DNA of 7,210 nt from NCBI GenBank assembly GCA_009924725.1, contig RFRA01000056.1, positions 1-7,210 of the forward strand. The letters run 5' to 3'. The stretch is from Actinomycetota bacterium (lineage in GTDB: Bacteria; Actinomycetota; Actinomycetes; Nanopelagicales; Nanopelagicaceae). This document shows, piece after piece, positions 1 through 6,189 of this stretch. Under the pieces are notes generated by a model. That model saw only the letters and a program-made list of their open reading frames with translations, was not told where the DNA came from and ran no database searches. Numbering within the stretch: the first letter of the stretch is position 1; each line of letters opens with the position of its first letter. A program made the translations under genes and the position numbers.

Positions 1-31
1 TGAAACCGGATACTTTTTTCTTAGGTGCCAT
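1..31 (-). CDS. rplK: 50S ribosomal protein L11, N-terminal fragment
   Basis: Only the first ten codons lie in the window, reading MAPKKKVSGF, which is the usual start of actinobacterial L11 (M-x-P-K-K-K-V-x-G). L11 forms part of the GTPase-associated centre of the large ribosomal subunit. The gene follows nusG on the same strand after 16 bases, and a purine-rich stretch (AAAGGGAAAA) precedes the ATG as a weak ribosome binding site. The order secE-nusG-rplK is the standard bacterial one, and this supports the call despite the short fragment. The rest of the gene lies beyond the left edge. Confidence 0.88.
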   Translation of the reverse strand, partial: MAPKKKVSGF

Positions 32-47
32 TTTATTTTCCCTTTTT

Positions 48-833
48 CTAGTTCTTTTGAATCTGACTAAAGCCGAGTTCAACTGGGGTTTCTCGTCCAA
101 ATATTTCGACCAGACCAGTTACTTTCTGTGAATCGATATTGATCTCAGAAACTGTTGCTTGCAATGTGGCAAATGGTCCGTCAACAACTGTGACAGAATC
201 TCCCACTGCAAAATCAAGTACTTGAACTTCACGCACAGTTGTAGTTTGACCAGTTGTGGCAGAAACAATTCTTTTCTCAATTCTTGGAGCAAGAATTGCT
301 ACAACTTCTTCAAGTTTTAATGGTGACGGTGTGTGGGCATGGCCTACGAAACCTGTAACACCTGGTGTGTGTCTTACAACGCCCCATGATTCATCAGTTA
401 GTTCCATGCGCACAAGAACGTAGCCAGGATAAATGTTGCGCTTAACCATCTTGCGCTGACCATTTTTGATTTCCATAACTTCTTCTTCAGGAACTTCGAT
501 CTGGAAAATATAATCTTCCATGTTCAAAGAGATTGTGCGGTTGGCAAGGTTGCCCTTTACCTTCTTCTCGTAACCGGCATATGAATGAACCACATACCAA
601 TCACCGATTGCACTGCGAAGAGTGCGGCGGAATTCCGCGTTTGGATCATCTTCGTCGGTTTCGATTGGACCATCAATTGGGTCTTCATCCGTTTCAACTG
701 ATGAATCAACTGCAGAAGTAGCTTCCTCTTGTTCAACTTCTACGATTTCTTCAACGGCAGATTCGACGGCAACATCGGCAGCGTTCGCTGCTAGTGCTGC
801 TTCGAAAGCGTCTGGAGTTTCTTCGAGTGTCAT
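48..833 (-). CDS. nusG: Transcription termination/antitermination factor NusG
   Basis: NusG binds RNA polymerase through its NGN domain and links it to the ribosome or Rho through its KOW domain. The 261-residue product has three parts. Residues 1 to about 75 are a low-complexity tail rich in Glu, Asp, Ala and Val, with two copies of an ETDED motif (47-51 and 58-62). The NGN domain begins at WYVVHSY (79-85) and includes NIYPGYVLV (133-141) and the HTPGVTGFVG region (155-164). The KOW domain covers about 208-259, with FAVGDSVTVVDGPFA and then VEIFGRETPVEL. It is longer than the roughly 180 residues of E. coli NusG, but acidic N-terminal extensions are usual in Actinobacteria. The ATG is preceded by AAGG at 9 bases and lies 13 bases after the secE stop, so the two are probably co-transcribed. 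Confidence 0.97.
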   Translation of the reverse strand: MTLEETPDAFEAALAANAADVAVESAVEEIVEVEQEEATSAVDSSVETDEDPIDGPIETDEDDPNAEFRRTLRSAIGDWYVVHSYAGYEKKVKGNLANRTISLNMEDYIFQIEVPEEEVMEIKNGQRKMVKRNIYPGYVLVRMELTDESWGVVRHTPGVTGFVGHAHTPSPLKLEEVVAILAPRIEKRIVSATTGQTTTVREVQVLDFAVGDSVTVVDGPFATLQATVSEINIDSQKVTGLVEIFGRETPVELGFSQIQKN

Positions 834-846
834 CTATTTTTACCTT

Positions 847-1068
847 TTACCCGAAGATCCAGAAAACGATCTTGGTAAGTACCAAGTCGAGCAGTGAAAC
901 CACTGCAATTACGAATGCCACGAAAACTAATACAACGGCTGTGTATGTGGTCAACTGTTTACGAGTTGGCCAAACAACTTTGGTTAGTTCGGAAACGATT
1001 TGGCGATAGAACAGGCCAACGCGCGCGAAGATTCCGAGTTTCTCGGTTTCTTTGACTTCTTCAGTCAT
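847..1068 (-). CDS. secE: Preprotein translocase subunit SecE
   Basis: SecE is the small essential membrane subunit that clamps SecY in the protein-export channel. The 73-residue product has the short single-span form typical of most bacteria outside the enterics. An amphipathic N-terminal stretch (about 13-30) leads into the conserved VVWPTRKQL segment (31-39), followed by one hydrophobic span at about residues 43-70. The ATG at 1068 has AGGA eight bases upstream. The gene sits between tRNA-Trp and nusG, as in many actinobacteria, and probably shares a transcript with nusG and possibly with the tRNA. Confidence 0.96.
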   Translation of the reverse strand: MTEEVKETEKLGIFARVGLFYRQIVSELTKVVWPTRKQLTTYTAVVLVFVAFVIAVVSLLDLVLTKIVFWIFG

Positions 1069-1130
1069 GTTCGCATTCCTAACTAACTAATGTTCCTGCG
1101 TGCGACTTTCGCAAACAGGGCCAAACTTTG

Positions 1131-1204
1131 CAGGGCAGGAGGGACTCGAACCCCCAACCGGCCGCTTTGGAGACGGCAACTCTAGCCAATTGAGCTACTG
1201 CCCT
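1131..1204 (-). tRNA. tRNA-Trp (anticodon CCA)
   Basis: The reverse strand folds into a complete 74-base cloverleaf. The acceptor arms are AGGGCAG and CTGCCCT, and the D arm is GCTC/GAGT. The anticodon stem GCCGT/GCGGC carries loop CTCCAAA (anticodon CCA). The T arm is GGGGG-TTCGAGT-CCCTC. The discriminator base is G, as expected for tRNA-Trp. The 3' CCA is not encoded: the next bases are CAA, so it must be added by the nucleotidyltransferase. Its place just upstream of secE-nusG matches the trpT-secE-nusG order known in mycobacteria and other actinobacteria. Confidence 0.97.
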
Positions 1205-1257
1205 TCGCGCGGGCATGGCGAAACCATACGATTTGCCAAATCCCTCGTGAGCGTCGA

Positions 1258-1263
1258 ATTGTA
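1258..1263 (-). promoter_or_regulatory. Candidate -10 element for tRNA-Trp/secE-nusG
   Basis: On the minus strand this reads TACAAT, a close match to the sigma-70-type -10 consensus, 53 bases upstream of the tRNA-Trp 5' end. No good -35 hexamer lies at 17 bases; the nearest is TTAGAC at a 19-base spacing. It sits in the 138-base divergent gap between tRNA-Trp and the aminotransferase gene, where a promoter for the minus-strand unit is expected. The assignment is by eye only. Confidence 0.4.
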
Positions 1264-1342
1264 GGGGTTCAAGGGGGCTTAGGTCTAACTGGCTATTTCT
1301 CTCAGGAGGCAAGCACGGGCGCGCATACGGCAGACTTAGGCC

Positions 1343-2542
1343 ATGACCAGAATCTCCGCACGAATTGCCGCAATCGCAGAATCTGCGACCTTAGCTGTTG
1401 ATGCCAAGGCGAAAGCGCTTAAAGCCGCTGGCCGCCCAGTCATTGGATTCGGTGCAGGTGAGCCAGATTTTCCAACACCTGACTACATCGTTGAGGCCGC
1501 AGCTGCTGCAACGAAAGTTGTGGCAAATCATCGCTACTCACCAACCCCAGGCTTACCTGATCTACGCGATGCGATCGTGGCAAAAACAAAGCGTGATTCG
1601 AATTATGAAATTACTGCCGACCAAGTTCTAGTAACTAATGGCGGAAAGCAAGCGGTTTACCAAGCATTTGCCACAATTGTTGAAGATGGCGATGAAGTTT
1701 TATTGCCATCACCGTATTGGACTACATATCCAGAATGCATCAAATTAGCTGGCGGAAAAGCAGTTGAAGTTTTTGCTGATGAAACTCAAAATTATTTAGT
1801 AACCGTTGAACAACTCGAAGCTGCTCGCACGCCAAAAACTAAGGCACTGCTATTTTGTTCGCCAAGCAACCCAACAGGTTCGGTTTATTCAGTTGAGCAA
1901 GTTAAAGCAATTGGTGAATGGGCGCTGAAGAATAATATCTGGATCATCGCCGATGAAATTTACGAACACTTACTTTACGACGGTGCAACTGCACCAAGCA
2001 TGCCGGTTGTGGTTCCAGGTTTAGCTGACACCGTAATTATTATTAATGGAGTTGCCAAGACTTATGCGATGACTGGTTGGCGCGTGGGTTGGATGATCGG
2101 CCCTAAAGATGTCATCAAGGCTGCAACAAACTTGCAATCACACTTAACCAGTAACGTTTCGAACGTTGCACAGCGCGCTGCGATCGCCGCACTAACTGGT
2201 GACTTAGCTGCAGTGCACAAGATGGGCGAAGCCTTTAATCGTCGCCGCAAATTAATTGTTTCGCTGCTTAATGAGATCCCTGGTTTCTCTTGTCCTACTC
2301 CAACTGGTGCGTTCTATGTTTATCCATCTGTTAAAGGCGTACTTGGCAAAACTATTCGCGGCAAAACACCAACCACTTCGGCTGAATTAGCTACTTTGAT
2401 TCTGGACGAAGTTGAAGTTGCAGCGGTTCCAGGTGAGGCTTTTGGCCCATCGGGTTACTTGCGCTTCTCATATGCCCTAAGCGATGAAGATATCGTTGAA
2501 GGCATTGGTCGCATCAAGAAATTGATTGAAGAAGCTAACTAA
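1343..2542 (+). CDS. aspC: Pyridoxal-phosphate aminotransferase, class Ib aspartate aminotransferase type
   Basis: This enzyme probably moves an amino group between aspartate (or a related acid) and 2-oxoglutarate with PLP in the cytoplasm. The 399-residue protein is full length for fold-type I subfamily Ib. Visible landmarks are GAGEPDFPTP (37-46), the PSPYW region (122-126), SPSNPTG (173-179) with N176, ADEIYEHL (203-210) with D204 and Y207, the Schiff-base lysine K239 in AKTYAMTGWRVGW, and the carboxylate-binding R374 in YLRFSYA. Some Ib enzymes also act on prephenate, which cannot be excluded here. A TAG stop in frame three bases before the ATG (1337-1339) fixes the start as 1343 or later, and the N-terminus matches family members. 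There is no well-placed Shine-Dalgarno; AGGAGG at 1304-1309 is 33 bases away, so the mRNA may be leaderless. It is the only plus-strand gene here. Confidence 0.92.
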   Translation: MTRISARIAAIAESATLAVDAKAKALKAAGRPVIGFGAGEPDFPTPDYIVEAAAAATKVVANHRYSPTPGLPDLRDAIVAKTKRDSNYEITADQVLVTNGGKQAVYQAFATIVEDGDEVLLPSPYWTTYPECIKLAGGKAVEVFADETQNYLVTVEQLEAARTPKTKALLFCSPSNPTGSVYSVEQVKAIGEWALKNNIWIIADEIYEHLLYDGATAPSMPVVVPGLADTVIIINGVAKTYAMTGWRVGWMIGPKDVIKAATNLQSHLTSNVSNVAQRAAIAALTGDLAAVHKMGEAFNRRRKLIVSLLNEIPGFSCPTPTGAFYVYPSVKGVLGKTIRGKTPTTSAELATLILDEVEVAAVPGEAFGPSGYLRFSYALSDEDIVEGIGRIKKLIEEAN

Positions 2543-2548
2543 ATAGGC

Positions 2549-3436
2549 TTACTTATCCGCTTTCGCGAGAAAAGCGTTGACTTCTTGCATCCATTCAAGT
2601 GGATGCTCCATTGCTGTGCAGTGCGAAGCGCCCTTAATCAGAACTTGCTTCGAGCGTTTAATTCCATTGACTAAAACTTTCTGCATAGCAGGAGTGGCTT
2701 CATCATCGGTGCCACTAATTATCAATGCCTTCACATCAATTTTGTTTAGACGCTTAACAATCGTCCAATCTTTAAGCGTTCCATTAATTGTGAATTCAGA
2801 TGGTCCCCACATTTTGGAGTAAACCGATGGATCACTTTCATAAGCCGCAAACGAATCTGATAATTCTTGTGGAAATGGAATCTTGCAAACGTGCAAGTTA
2901 TAAAATTCCATCATTGCAGTTTGATACTCGGGTGATTCGTAGGTGCCACTCTTCTCATGCTTCTCAATAGTCTTGCGAACTTTGGCGGGCAATTTATTAA
3001 CTAATTTGCGAGTTTCTTTAGACCACATCTGGCTCGAAGGCAAAGTATTTGCTAGTACTAAAGCTTTTAGCCCTTTAGGTTTTAGAACAGCATGTTCCAT
3101 TGCTAACATGCCACCCCAGGATTGCCCAAGTACGTAATAATTTTCGCCTATGCAAAGATGCTTAATTAGTAGTGAGAGTTCCTCAAGGAATAAATCAACA
3201 GTCCAATAATCCGCTTTCGCTTCTGGATTATGAGTTGATTTACCGCAACCAATTTGATCGTAGAGAATTACCGGGCGTCCGGTGGAATTAATTAATCTTG
3301 CCGGAGGCAGTAAATAGTCGTGCGAAAATCCTGGGCCTCCGTGAAGTAGAACGACTGGGGTCAATTTAGATTTAAGGTCTCCAATGACTTGGTAATAAGT
3401 CTTTCCTGCTTCCCAGGTCATAAATGTTTTGGCCAT
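2549..3436 (-). CDS. pip: Proline iminopeptidase-family alpha/beta hydrolase (S33)
   Basis: Enzymes of this family release N-terminal proline or other residues from short peptides in the cytoplasm. The 295-residue product has the normal length of the short, tricorn-F1-like branch. Visible motifs are the oxyanion motif LHGGPGFSHDY (31-41), DQIGCGKS (60-67), the nucleophile elbow GQSWGG (104-109) with S106, the acid D245 in GTDDEATP, and H272 in ASHCTAMEHP, which together form a complete Ser-Asp-His triad. No signal peptide is evident. GGAG lies five bases before the ATG at 3436. The gene is 82 bases downstream of murB on the same strand and converges with the aminotransferase gene, leaving six bases between stops. 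Lysine is frequent. Exact substrate is not readable from sequence; a general epoxide or ester hydrolase is the alternative, but HGGPG plus DEATP favours the peptidase group. Confidence 0.87.
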   Translation of the reverse strand: MAKTFMTWEAGKTYYQVIGDLKSKLTPVVLLHGGPGFSHDYLLPPARLINSTGRPVILYDQIGCGKSTHNPEAKADYWTVDLFLEELSLLIKHLCIGENYYVLGQSWGGMLAMEHAVLKPKGLKALVLANTLPSSQMWSKETRKLVNKLPAKVRKTIEKHEKSGTYESPEYQTAMMEFYNLHVCKIPFPQELSDSFAAYESDPSVYSKMWGPSEFTINGTLKDWTIVKRLNKIDVKALIISGTDDEATPAMQKVLVNGIKRSKQVLIKGASHCTAMEHPLEWMQEVNAFLAKADK

Positions 3437-3472
3437 CAGATCTCCGATCCCATTACTTGCGTGAGTTCGTAA

Positions 3473-3501
3473 ATTATTTAGATCTGCGGTGAATTAAGCA
3501 A
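3473..3501 (-). promoter_or_regulatory. Possible promoter for the iminopeptidase gene
   Basis: On the minus strand, TTGCTT (3501-3496) and AATAAT (3478-3473) are 17 bases apart within the 82-base gap between murB and the hydrolase gene. Both hexamers are imperfect matches to the -35 and -10 consensus, but the spacing is ideal and the gap is the widest on this strand between rpmG and the hydrolase. It would let the hydrolase be expressed apart from murB. Judged by eye only. Confidence 0.3.
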
Positions 3502-3518
3502 TAGGTTTAATGAGCAAA

Positions 3519-4535
3519 TTACCAGGTAATTCCAACCAGGTTTACCTCTGGTTGCAGCTGAATACCGAACTTCGCCTTAACCGCAGCGCTAGCAATCTTG
3601 GCTAATTCAGTAATTTCAGTAGCTGTTGCGTTGCCCGAATTAGTTAGCGCCAATACATGTTTGGTCGAAACTCTGGCGCCACCATGTGTCTGGCCTTTTT
3701 CAATTCCAGATTGCTGAATCAACCAAGCCGCCGAAGTTTTTACTTTGCCATCACCTGTTGGCCAACGTGGCGCATCTGCCGGTAGCTGATCGGCTAACTC
3801 TTTACTGACAATGGGATTCGTAAAGAAAGAACCAGCTGACCAAGAATCTTTATCTGTTGGCGAGAGCAACATTCCCTTTGCTGAGCGAAGTTCGAGAACA
3901 GTTTCGCGAACTTTCTTAACTGGTGCACGCTCGCCTACCTGAATTCCTAGTTTGGTCGCTAGCTCGGCGTACGTGATTGCATCTGAGATTTCACCAATGC
4001 GAATTTGGAAAGCCACATCAAGTACGACGTAGCGACCAGGCTGGGCTTTAAAGATTGAATTGCGATAGCTGAAGTTACATTCGCCATTTGTGAAAGTTTT
4101 AATTGCTTTACTCTGGCGATCATAAGTACGCACCCGAGTAATGAATTCGCCAACTTCGTGGCCATAGGCGCCAATGTTTTGAATGGGCGCAGCACCTACT
4201 GTGCCCGGGATACCGCTTAGCGTTTCTAGGCCAGCGAAACCGCGTTCGATCGTTGAAGCCACGAATTCATCCCAGTTTTCGCCAGCTCCAATAGTTAACG
4301 TGGCACCGCTGCAAGCATCGATCTCTTCTTTTACTTGGTTATTGCTGATGCGAATTACGGTGCCAGCAAAACCAGAATCGCTAATCAACAAATTGGTGCC
4401 GCCACCAATAATTAAAATTGGTGAATCACCAGCTGCTTCTAGGGCAGCAATGATTTCGGCTTCAGTTGCGACTTCAACAAAATCACGCGCCGGCCCACCC
4501 ACATGCAAACTAGTGAAGTCGGATAAATCGGCCAT
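3519..4535 (-). CDS. murB: UDP-N-acetylmuramate dehydrogenase (UDP-N-acetylenolpyruvoylglucosamine reductase)
   Basis: MurB uses FAD and NADPH to reduce UDP-GlcNAc-enolpyruvate to UDP-MurNAc, the second committed step of peptidoglycan precursor synthesis in the cytoplasm. The 338-residue protein is of the E. coli-like type I length. Seen in order are TSLHVGGPA (8-16), the FAD-binding GGGTN (44-48), SGIPGTVGAAPIQNIGAYGHE (107-127), YRNS (157-160, R158 matching the catalytic Arg), AGSFFTNP (234-241) with catalytic S236, and QPEVNLVG near the C-terminus with E330. All key residues are present. An in-frame TAA lies 12 bases before the ATG, so translation starts at 4535 or later. No Shine-Dalgarno is visible, but the upstream gene ends nine bases earlier, so expression is probably by translational coupling. 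Confidence 0.97.
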   Translation of the reverse strand: MADLSDFTSLHVGGPARDFVEVATEAEIIAALEAAGDSPILIIGGGTNLLISDSGFAGTVIRISNNQVKEEIDACSGATLTIGAGENWDEFVASTIERGFAGLETLSGIPGTVGAAPIQNIGAYGHEVGEFITRVRTYDRQSKAIKTFTNGECNFSYRNSIFKAQPGRYVVLDVAFQIRIGEISDAITYAELATKLGIQVGERAPVKKVRETVLELRSAKGMLLSPTDKDSWSAGSFFTNPIVSKELADQLPADAPRWPTGDGKVKTSAAWLIQQSGIEKGQTHGGARVSTKHVLALTNSGNATATEITELAKIASAAVKAKFGIQLQPEVNLVGITW

Positions 4536-4544
4536 GGCTAAAGG

Positions 4545-5432
4545 TTAGCGACGCGGGCTCAAGATTGCCTCTTTACCGCGGAAGCGTTCGAGGATTCGAT
4601 CGTAATTCTTCTTAGATTGCACTTCGCGATATGTGGCATCGGCATCGTGATAACCATGATGGCGACCTTGTTCTAGTGGTAAATGCATTTGCAGTAATCG
4701 ACCGGTGCCGTGACGTAACTTCAGCGAAAACTCTATGTCGGCGTTGCGATAATAAATTGCTCGGGCGTTAAAGCCACCAACTTCAAGGGCTGCAACTCGA
4801 TCAATGGCCATGAAATAACTAAAGAGCACATCGACTTCGCCATCGCCTTTATCTTCAGTACTGCGCCAGTCATCGGCTAAATTAACTAAGCCGCCTTTCC
4901 AACCAACGGCGACAAATTCACTTTTATTTAATTCCTGCAGAACCGGTGTAATCGCATCACCGGTAAAAGTTGTTGAAGGATCCATCGCAATTACATATTT
5001 AGATTCCACGTTCTTCATCAGCGCATTTACAGCCTCGCCCCAACCGGTTTCGGCAATTTCAACCAGAGCAGTGCGCTGATCAATTACATCTACTAAGTCG
5101 CCGGCTGGCCCAATCGAGAGCACTGCAATATTGCAATCACTATTCGCTTTAATCGAATTTATGCAGGTAATTGCATCTGCAATAAACCCGTCGATTACTA
5201 AGAGCGCAGTTATTTCATGAGCGGGCAGACTAAATGGCTTCAAATCTCGCAACTTCGCCAGAATCGGGAAGCGAGCTTTTTCAGTTAGTTCAAAGCCTCC
5301 TGCAACATCGACAACTTCATAACCGGCGGCAAAAATCTGGTCGCGCAGTGAATCGGCAAGGGCGAAATCTTTATTAGCTCGAGCGGCTTGCCGCGCCTCT
5401 GCGAGTTCGATGACTGAATTAGGAGCGCTCAT
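4545..5432 (-). CDS. GT2-like glycosyltransferase with a CysS-like N-terminal motif
   Basis: Two unequal parts are visible in the 295 residues. Residues about 8-50 (ELAEARQAARANKDFALADS, then LRDQIFAAGYEVVDVAGGFEL) closely resemble the C-terminal tail of cysteinyl-tRNA synthetase, the segment of the form ARxAKDFxxADxxRDxLxxxGxxxxDTxxG. From about residue 73 the protein looks like a family 2 glycosyltransferase. ITALLVIDG starts the nucleotide-sugar fold, YVIAMDPSTTF (146-156) lies where the metal-binding DxD normally sits but reads D-P-S, and GGFNARAIYYRNADIEFSLKLR (219-240) matches the GGFDE...EDxDlxxR acceptor-site block with N230, D232 and E234. No signal peptide or membrane span is seen. 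The ATG overlaps the upstream hadB-like stop as ATGA. The donor, acceptor and role are unknown; the neighbour murB hints at envelope or glycan metabolism, but that is inference. Confidence 0.75.
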   Translation of the reverse strand: MSAPNSVIELAEARQAARANKDFALADSLRDQIFAAGYEVVDVAGGFELTEKARFPILAKLRDLKPFSLPAHEITALLVIDGFIADAITCINSIKANSDCNIAVLSIGPAGDLVDVIDQRTALVEIAETGWGEAVNALMKNVESKYVIAMDPSTTFTGDAITPVLQELNKSEFVAVGWKGGLVNLADDWRSTEDKGDGEVDVLFSYFMAIDRVAALEVGGFNARAIYYRNADIEFSLKLRHGTGRLLQMHLPLEQGRHHGYHDADATYREVQSKKNYDRILERFRGKEAILSPRR

Positions 5433-5803
5433 TTTTTAACTAAAGCCTTAGCCATTCCTAATACTTTTACGCCATCGACAGTGGCAGTTAGTTCAAGTCG
5501 GTATAAGCCGTTCTCTTCGGTGGCCACACCATTTACAACAAGATCAACAATGCTATTAGCTGGCACAACAACTGGTTTAACAAAACGAGCTGAATACTCT
5601 TTTACATTGGCCGAACCGCCAGCCCAGTCGCTGACATATTGCCCAACTAAGCCCATGGTTAACATGCCGTGCGCGATGACATCAGGCAAACCAACTGATT
5701 TAGCAAATGCTTCATCTTGATGAATTGGGTTTTGATCGCCACTGGCATCGGCATATTGCTTCAGTAGTTCGCGATCAATTTTGAAAATACGCTCTTGCAT
5801 CAT
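5429..5803 (-). CDS. hadB: MaoC-like dehydratase, HadB-type catalytic subunit
   Basis: The product belongs to the hot-dog-fold R-specific hydratase/dehydratase group that dehydrates (3R)-hydroxyacyl-ACP or acyl-CoA. Taking the ATG at 5803 gives 124 residues, close to known HadB proteins. The hydratase-2 motif is intact: YADASGDQNPIHQDEAFA (17-34) with catalytic D23 and H28, followed by GLPDVIAHGMLTMG (38-51). The frame is open upstream to a TTG at 5836, but the ATG at 5803 gives a typical ATGA overlap with the hadA-like stop and removes 11 unconserved residues, so I prefer it. In mycobacteria HadB pairs with HadA or HadC in FAS-II for mycolic acids. No hadC is present here and mycolate synthesis is not implied, so the likely role is general fatty-acid synthesis. 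Confidence 0.86.
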   Translation of the reverse strand: MMQERIFKIDRELLKQYADASGDQNPIHQDEAFAKSVGLPDVIAHGMLTMGLVGQYVSDWAGGSANVKEYSARFVKPVVVPANSIVDLVVNGVATEENGLYRLELTATVDGVKVLGMAKALVKK

Positions 5804-6189
5804 GCGCGCACCACAATTGTGCTCCAGTTTGTGCAAACTATTTCATCGCCATTGCGTAGATCAGACTTCACGTTAATAAATTCGTTGCCAGCTGCAACTC
5901 GATAACTTTCAATCGTGGCATCACAGGTTAAAACGTCACCCGCAACTATTGGGCGGTGAATTTCAAATTTCTGATCGCCATGGACTACGCGTTCCCAGTT
6001 AATGCCAACTTCAGGGCCGGTCAGAATTTCTTGCAATTGATCGAGTGATACTCGAATTGAGAAAGTAGGCGTGGCAACCGAATAATCAGTCTCGCCAAAG
6101 ACGGCAGCAAAATTAGTGATTTCAGATTGCGAAATAGTTGTTGAATTTGCACCGTTGTAGGTGCGCCCGACCGAATCGGGGCTGATCAT
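5800..6189 (-). CDS. hadA: MaoC N-terminal-domain protein, HadA-type non-catalytic subunit, shortened
   Basis: This is the probable partner of the HadB-like protein next to it; HadA subunits lack the catalytic Asp/His pair and shape the acyl-chain pocket. The 129 residues begin MISPDSVGRTY and contain the hallmark VVHGDQKFEIHRPIVAGDVL (68-87), which matches the VxHgeQxFeyhRPvxAGD block of the family. Between FAAVFGETDYS (27-37) and ATPTFS (39-44) only one residue remains, where relatives such as mycobacterial HadA carry about 15 more; the protein is correspondingly shorter than HadA of M. tuberculosis (about 158). The frame is open to a TTG at 6225, but the ATG at 6189 shares its A with the rpmG stop (TAATG) and matches family starts. 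The 3' end overlaps hadB by ATGA. Confidence 0.85.
   Translation of the reverse strand: MISPDSVGRTYNGANSTTISQSEITNFAAVFGETDYSVATPTFSIRVSLDQLQEILTGPEVGINWERVVHGDQKFEIHRPIVAGDVLTCDATIESYRVAAGNEFINVKSDLRNGDEIVCTNWSTIVVRA

Noticed and set aside
622..1009. Two overlapping plus-strand open frames opposite nusG and secE with Ser/Thr-rich products.
   Set aside because: The Ser-rich composition is the antisense image of the Glu/Ala-rich NusG tail; no ribosome binding site or family resemblance is seen.
1069..1090. Tandem TTAG repeats just upstream of secE as a possible regulatory repeat.
   Set aside because: Only about three four-base units; too short to separate from chance.
1079..1312. A 77-codon open frame on the minus strand covering the tRNA-Trp region.
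   Set aside because: It runs through a perfect tRNA-Trp cloverleaf, and its product resembles the spurious peptides often translated from tRNA genes.
4183..4548. A 121-codon plus-strand open frame opposite murB.
   Set aside because: It is fully antisense to a conserved murB with all catalytic residues, and its product has no recognisable domain.
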